From an uncultured Lachnospiraceae bacterium (GTDB lineage Bacteria > Bacillota > Clostridia > Lachnospirales > Lachnospiraceae): a DNA stretch of 64,000 bases. This document shows positions 60,929-64,000 of this stretch, piece by piece. The stretch is taken from assembly GCA_934432885.1 (NCBI GenBank), contig CAKRYY010000007.1, positions 1 to 64,000 on the forward strand. The letters are read 5' to 3'. The notes beneath the pieces were generated by a model. That model did not search any database, was not told the origin of the DNA, and saw only the letters and a list, made by a program, of their open reading frames with translations. Positions within the stretch are counted from its first letter, which is position 1, and each line of letters begins with the position of its first letter. The position numbers were made by a program, and so were the translations under genes.

Positions 60929-62013
60929 TGGAACAATATCAGACAAAGGAACCGCTTCTTCATATTGTAAAAAGAGCGGAGCTTGGCAGAAGGCAGGTTA
61001 TTATGCTGCGTATTGTAGCCGTGCTGTTATCCATTCTTGTTGGCGGTTTGTTTATCCTTGCGATTGGTCAGAATCCGTTTGTCATTTATGGAACGATTTT
61101 ATCAGGCGCTTTCCGCTCTGCAATGGCAATACAGGCTACGGTAAAGATCATGATACCGCTTTTGATTTCGGCGCTTGGCGTTACGCTTGCCTTTAAGATG
61201 AAATTCTGGAATATCGGTGCTGAGGGACAGATTATCTTTGGAGCAACCTGCGCTTCCTATTTTGCATTATTCCATTCGAATTGGAATCATGTGGTGCTTG
61301 TAATCGTCATGCTGCTTGCAGGCATGATAGGCGGCGGCTTATGGGGATTACTCCCAGCCATTTTCAAGGTGCGCTATAATACAAATGAAACATTGTTTAC
61401 GCTGATGTTAAACTATATTGCACTTCATATTGTTTCTTATTTAAGAGACGGTCCATGGATGGACCCTTCTTCACAGGGGTTTCCCAAGATTGCCCGTTTT
61501 GATAAGAATGCGTCCTTGGATAAGCTCTTTGGGATTCAGTTTGGATGGGTAATTGCACTGCTTCTTACGGCAGCTGTATTTGTTTATCTGAAATACTCCA
61601 AGCAGGGATATGAAATCAGTGTAGTTGGCGAAAGTCAGGATACTGCGCGCTATGCCGGTATGCACGTAAAGAGCATTATTCTGCGTACGATGTTTTTAAG
61701 CGGTGCAGTCTGCGGGCTTGCAGGAATGGTACAGGCGACAGGTTCGGATATTACGCTGACAACGGCAGTCGCAGGAGGCGTTGGCTTTACAGCAATCATT
61801 GTAGCGTGGCTGGCACAGCTGAATCCGGTAATGATTCTGGTAGTCTCCTTTTTATTCAGCGTACTGGAAAAGGGGAGCAGCGTTGTACAGTCTTCCTTTG
61901 GTCTTTCTACGGATTGCGCGGATGTTTTGCAGGGAATTATTTTGTTCTTCATTCTTGGCTGTGAATTTTTTGTACATTATAAATTTGTGCTGCGCAAAAA
62001 GGGAGGTGCCTGA
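60925..62013 (+). CDS. nucleoside ABC transporter permease 1
   Basis: The 362-aa membrane protein has about ten hydrophobic segments and the BPD_transp_2 pattern (KFWNIGAEGQIIFGA around residue 93, NTNETLFTLMLNYIA around 150, and AVAGGVGFTAIIVAWLAQL near 278). It starts within the stop of the ATPase gene (ATGATG) and is followed 2 bp later by the second permease, typical for BMP-type importers that use a heterodimeric channel. Confidence 0.93.
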   Translation: MMEQYQTKEPLLHIVKRAELGRRQVIMLRIVAVLLSILVGGLFILAIGQNPFVIYGTILSGAFRSAMAIQATVKIMIPLLISALGVTLAFKMKFWNIGAEGQIIFGATCASYFALFHSNWNHVVLVIVMLLAGMIGGGLWGLLPAIFKVRYNTNETLFTLMLNYIALHIVSYLRDGPWMDPSSQGFPKIARFDKNASLDKLFGIQFGWVIALLLTAAVFVYLKYSKQGYEISVVGESQDTARYAGMHVKSIILRTMFLSGAVCGLAGMVQATGSDITLTTAVAGGVGFTAIIVAWLAQLNPVMILVVSFLFSVLEKGSSVVQSSFGLSTDCADVLQGIILFFILGCEFFVHYKFVLRKKGGA

Positions 62014-62015
62014 CC

Positions 62016-62966
62016 ATGTTCTATAATTTTCTGATAGCTGCCGTTGGTGCAGGCGTACCGCTTTTATTTGGTACGGTGGGTGAAATTTTATGTGAAAAGA
62101 CAGGACACCTGAATCTGGGTGTAGAGGGTATGATGTCAATTGGCGCCTGCGCAGGCTTTTTGTTCGGTTACATAACAGACAGCTTCTGGATTGCAATATT
62201 GGCTGCCGCAGCGGCTGGTGCGCTCAGTGCATTGATTTATGCAGTGCTGACGGTAACATTTATGGCAGACCAGAATGTTGCAGGACTGACGCTTACCATA
62301 TTTGGAATCGGGCTTGCAAACTTTATCGGTATTCTGGCACTTGGTGGAACACAGGAGGGTACGTTGAAGCTTCCTGAGAATATTATGGCAGCGATGCAGA
62401 ATATTCATATTGCAGGATTAAGTGAGCTCCCGGTTGTGGGACCTCTGTTGTTTTCCTATTGTCCCTTTGTCTATATTGGCGTTGTAATCGCTATCCTTTG
62501 CGGATTTTATCTGGATAAGACAAAAGCAGGACTGAATGTACAGGCAATCGGGGAAAATCCGGCAGCGGCGGATGCGGCGGGCATTCAGGTTGTCAAATGG
62601 AAATATATCAATATCCTGTCGGGCGGTGCAATCTGTGGGATTGGCGGCGCTTACTGCTCCATGATTATCAATGGAGGTGTATGGATCAGTGATAATGTCG
62701 GAGGTCTTGGCTGGATTGCAGTAGCGCTTGTTATTTTTGCAAACTGGAAGCCGGTTTATGCGATTGGCGGCTCCTTTGTATTTGGAGCGCTCCGTGTGTT
62801 GAAATTTTATGTACCAAAGAGCATGTTCGCATTTCCGAATGCTTTTTACGATATGCTTCCGTTTCTCATTACAGCCATCGTTCTGGTACTCAGCTCGATG
62901 CGTAAAAACGGTCGGATTGGTATTCCTGCGAGCCTTGGTCTGAATTATTTTAGAGAGGACCGTTAA
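62016..62966 (+). CDS. nucleoside ABC transporter permease 2
   Basis: The 316-aa membrane protein matches the second permease of BMP-type importers: CEKTGHLNLGVEGMMSIGA (about 29-47), MADQNVAGLTLTIFGIGLAN and DNVGGLGWIAVALVIFANWKP. It lies 2 bp after permease 1 and ends the transporter operon. Confidence 0.93.
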   Translation: MFYNFLIAAVGAGVPLLFGTVGEILCEKTGHLNLGVEGMMSIGACAGFLFGYITDSFWIAILAAAAAGALSALIYAVLTVTFMADQNVAGLTLTIFGIGLANFIGILALGGTQEGTLKLPENIMAAMQNIHIAGLSELPVVGPLLFSYCPFVYIGVVIAILCGFYLDKTKAGLNVQAIGENPAAADAAGIQVVKWKYINILSGGAICGIGGAYCSMIINGGVWISDNVGGLGWIAVALVIFANWKPVYAIGGSFVFGALRVLKFYVPKSMFAFPNAFYDMLPFLITAIVLVLSSMRKNGRIGIPASLGLNYFREDR

Positions 62967-62968
62967 GC

Positions 62969-62997
62969 TTGACAGAAAATGGGACTTCTGTTATCCT
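62969..62997 (+). promoter_or_regulatory. promoter for the small secreted protein gene
   Basis: A perfect TTGACA (62969-62974), a 17-bp spacer and TATCCT (62992-62997, four of six) lie just after the permease stop codon and 21 bp before the next start. Confidence 0.6.
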
Positions 62998-63018
62998 TTT
63001 TCTCGTTGAGGTGTTTTT

Positions 63019-63429
63019 ATGCGTGTCATAAGATGCAATCGATATTTTTGTTTTTTCTTGATATTTGCAGTATTGATGGTAGGAATCTGTGCTGATGTAA
63101 CTGGCACAGAGTCCTGCTTTTTGTCTGTTAAATCCATTTCACAGATGCACCCTGCTACAATCGTAAGAAACAGAATGGCAAGGCAGGATGCCCTGATTGA
63201 AGAAAACTCCGGCGGCGGACAGCAAAATGGAAGCGCTGCAAAGGAAACGTCTGCAGGCTGGGAGGTAAATGGCGAAGATGGGGGATGTGATTCTTATCAT
63301 TCCATTTTTGCAGAATCGCGGCTGTCGCTAAAGCAGATGGCGCAGCGGGTGCGATGTTATGATTTTGGAAATGCAGTCATTATTAGTTATGTACATAGTC
63401 AGGACGGATCAAAAAGCGCATTTTTTTAA
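63019..63429 (+). CDS. small exported or membrane-anchored hypothetical protein
   Basis: The 136-aa protein has a basic start and hydrophobic segment (about residues 8-26) that could be a signal peptide or anchor; cysteines occur at 6, 11 and 24, but no clear lipobox. The middle is Gly/Gln/Glu-rich (about 60-90), and the end (MAQRVRCYDFGNAVIISYV) is more ordered. GAGGTG lies 5 nt before the ATG. I recognise no family. It could act with the transporter gene 72 bp downstream, but nothing proves this. Confidence 0.6.
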   Translation: MRVIRCNRYFCFFLIFAVLMVGICADVTGTESCFLSVKSISQMHPATIVRNRMARQDALIEENSGGGQQNGSAAKETSAGWEVNGEDGGCDSYHSIFAESRLSLKQMAQRVRCYDFGNAVIISYVHSQDGSKSAFF

Positions 63430-63501
63430 GTCTTAAAAGGCAGAACAGATTCTGCAGGGCAGTGTGCCTGTATTTAACCAAAAAAGATAGGAGGAGAAAT
63501 A

Positions 63502-64000
63502 ATGTTGATCGCACAAATATTAGCTGTTGCAATTTTCATTATTATGTTCGGACTGATCGTGTCGGAGAAGATAGAGCGTCATGTAGTTTCGTTAGGCTGC
63601 GGAATTCTGATGATTGCGCTCGTGTTCGGCGTTTGTATGCGTAGTCCGGCTGCCGTAATAGAAACCTTGAATGTAAAAGCATTTTTCCATACAAGCTTCT
63701 GGTATGCGGCAGGTGCAGCCGAGGAGGCGAGCACAGGAATTAACTGGGAGACAATTTTGTTCATTGCTGGTATGATGATAATGGTAGAAGGTATGGGACG
63801 CGCAGGCTTTTTCCGCTGGCTCTGCCTTTGTATCGCCAAAGCGGTAAAATATAAGGCGGTTCCTATTTTCATTACCTTTATGCTTATGTCTTTTGGACTT
63901 GCGATGTTCATCGACAGTATCACAGTCATTCTGTTTCTGGCGGCAGTAACGGTAGAGCTGGCACAGCTTTTGGGCTTTAGTCCGATACCAGTTATTATAG
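63502..64000 (+). CDS. ion transporter superfamily permease (SLC13/ArsB/citrate-type), 5' part
   Basis: The frame opens at ATG 63502 (AGGAGG 7 nt upstream) and runs off the window end, giving 166 residues with at least four membrane segments. It shows the IT-superfamily patterns TILFIAGMMIMVEGMGRAGFF (two adjoining parts, about 89-109) and SFGLAMFIDSITVILFLA (about 135-152), which resemble ArsB/NhaD/citrate transporters. The substrate cannot be told from the N-terminal part. Confidence 0.82.
   Translation, partial: MLIAQILAVAIFIIMFGLIVSEKIERHVVSLGCGILMIALVFGVCMRSPAAVIETLNVKAFFHTSFWYAAGAAEEASTGINWETILFIAGMMIMVEGMGRAGFFRWLCLCIAKAVKYKAVPIFITFMLMSFGLAMFIDSITVILFLAAVTVELAQLLGFSPIPVII

Noticed and set aside
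1..64000. tRNA, rRNA, insertion sequence, prophage or defence genes
   Set aside because: Reading the window gave no tRNA-like T-arm with a matching cloverleaf, no transposase or integrase motifs and no known defence-system proteins. A tRNA or RNA-family scan would be needed to exclude small RNAs.

Overview
The window looks like a chromosomal core segment of a low-to-mid GC, Gram-positive, anaerobic Clostridia member, most likely Lachnospiraceae (inference). The reasons are strong AGGAGG ribosome-binding sites, the gene order ylxM-ffh-rpsP-khpA-rimM-trmD-rplS-rbgA-rnhB-ylqG-ylqH, an Rnf complex plus a biotin-dependent sodium-pump decarboxylase, a long (395 aa) PRPP synthetase, and intergenic spaces full of short palindromic repeats. 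Nearly all genes lie on the + strand. Only yprB-like, the secreted InlB-like gene and prs are on the minus strand. I see no rRNA, tRNA, transposase, phage gene or CRISPR array.

Layout: 1-5.8 kb, recO, a lipoprotein, glyS, alaS and rpsU. 5.9-8.4 kb, a CmpB-type membrane protein and a chemoreceptor. 8.4-13.5 kb, two D-Ala-D-Ala carboxypeptidases around a phosphoesterase and scpAB. 13.6-18.9 kb, a five-gene decarboxylase/carboxyltransferase operon. 19.1-25.4 kb, TetR and RpiR regulators, a flavoprotein, cmk, ispH, rpsA and a lone cheR. 26.7-31.7 kb, rnfCDGEAB. 31.8-33.9 kb, a methyltransferase-like gene and a metal-exporter/Fur pair. 33.8-35.1 kb, a secreted protein and tandem repeats. 35.2-45.5 kb, the translation/secretion cluster ending with yraN and pgeF. 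45.6-48.7 kb, a two-component system. 49-51.5 kb, a PfkB kinase and prs. 51.6-58 kb, DUF512, der, plsY, gpsA and a MoxR/VWA pair. 58.1-63 kb, a BMP-type nucleoside ABC importer. 63-64 kb, a small secreted protein and the start of an ion transporter.

How the genes fit together: the decarboxylase operon combines an acyl-CoA-type (12S-like) and an oxaloacetate/pyruvate-type (5S-like) carboxyltransferase with a single biotin carrier, one beta and one gamma membrane subunit. With Rnf 8 kb away, this suggests ion-gradient energy conservation linked to C3/C4 acid metabolism (inference).

The most interesting less-explained signals are non-coding. They are a gapless 54-nt element with a covarying hairpin, found twice and perhaps a third time in part; a perfect 11-bp-arm palindrome at the start site of the metal-exporter/Fur operon; an ideal TetR self-operator; and two different intergenic tandem arrays (80-bp and 71-bp units).
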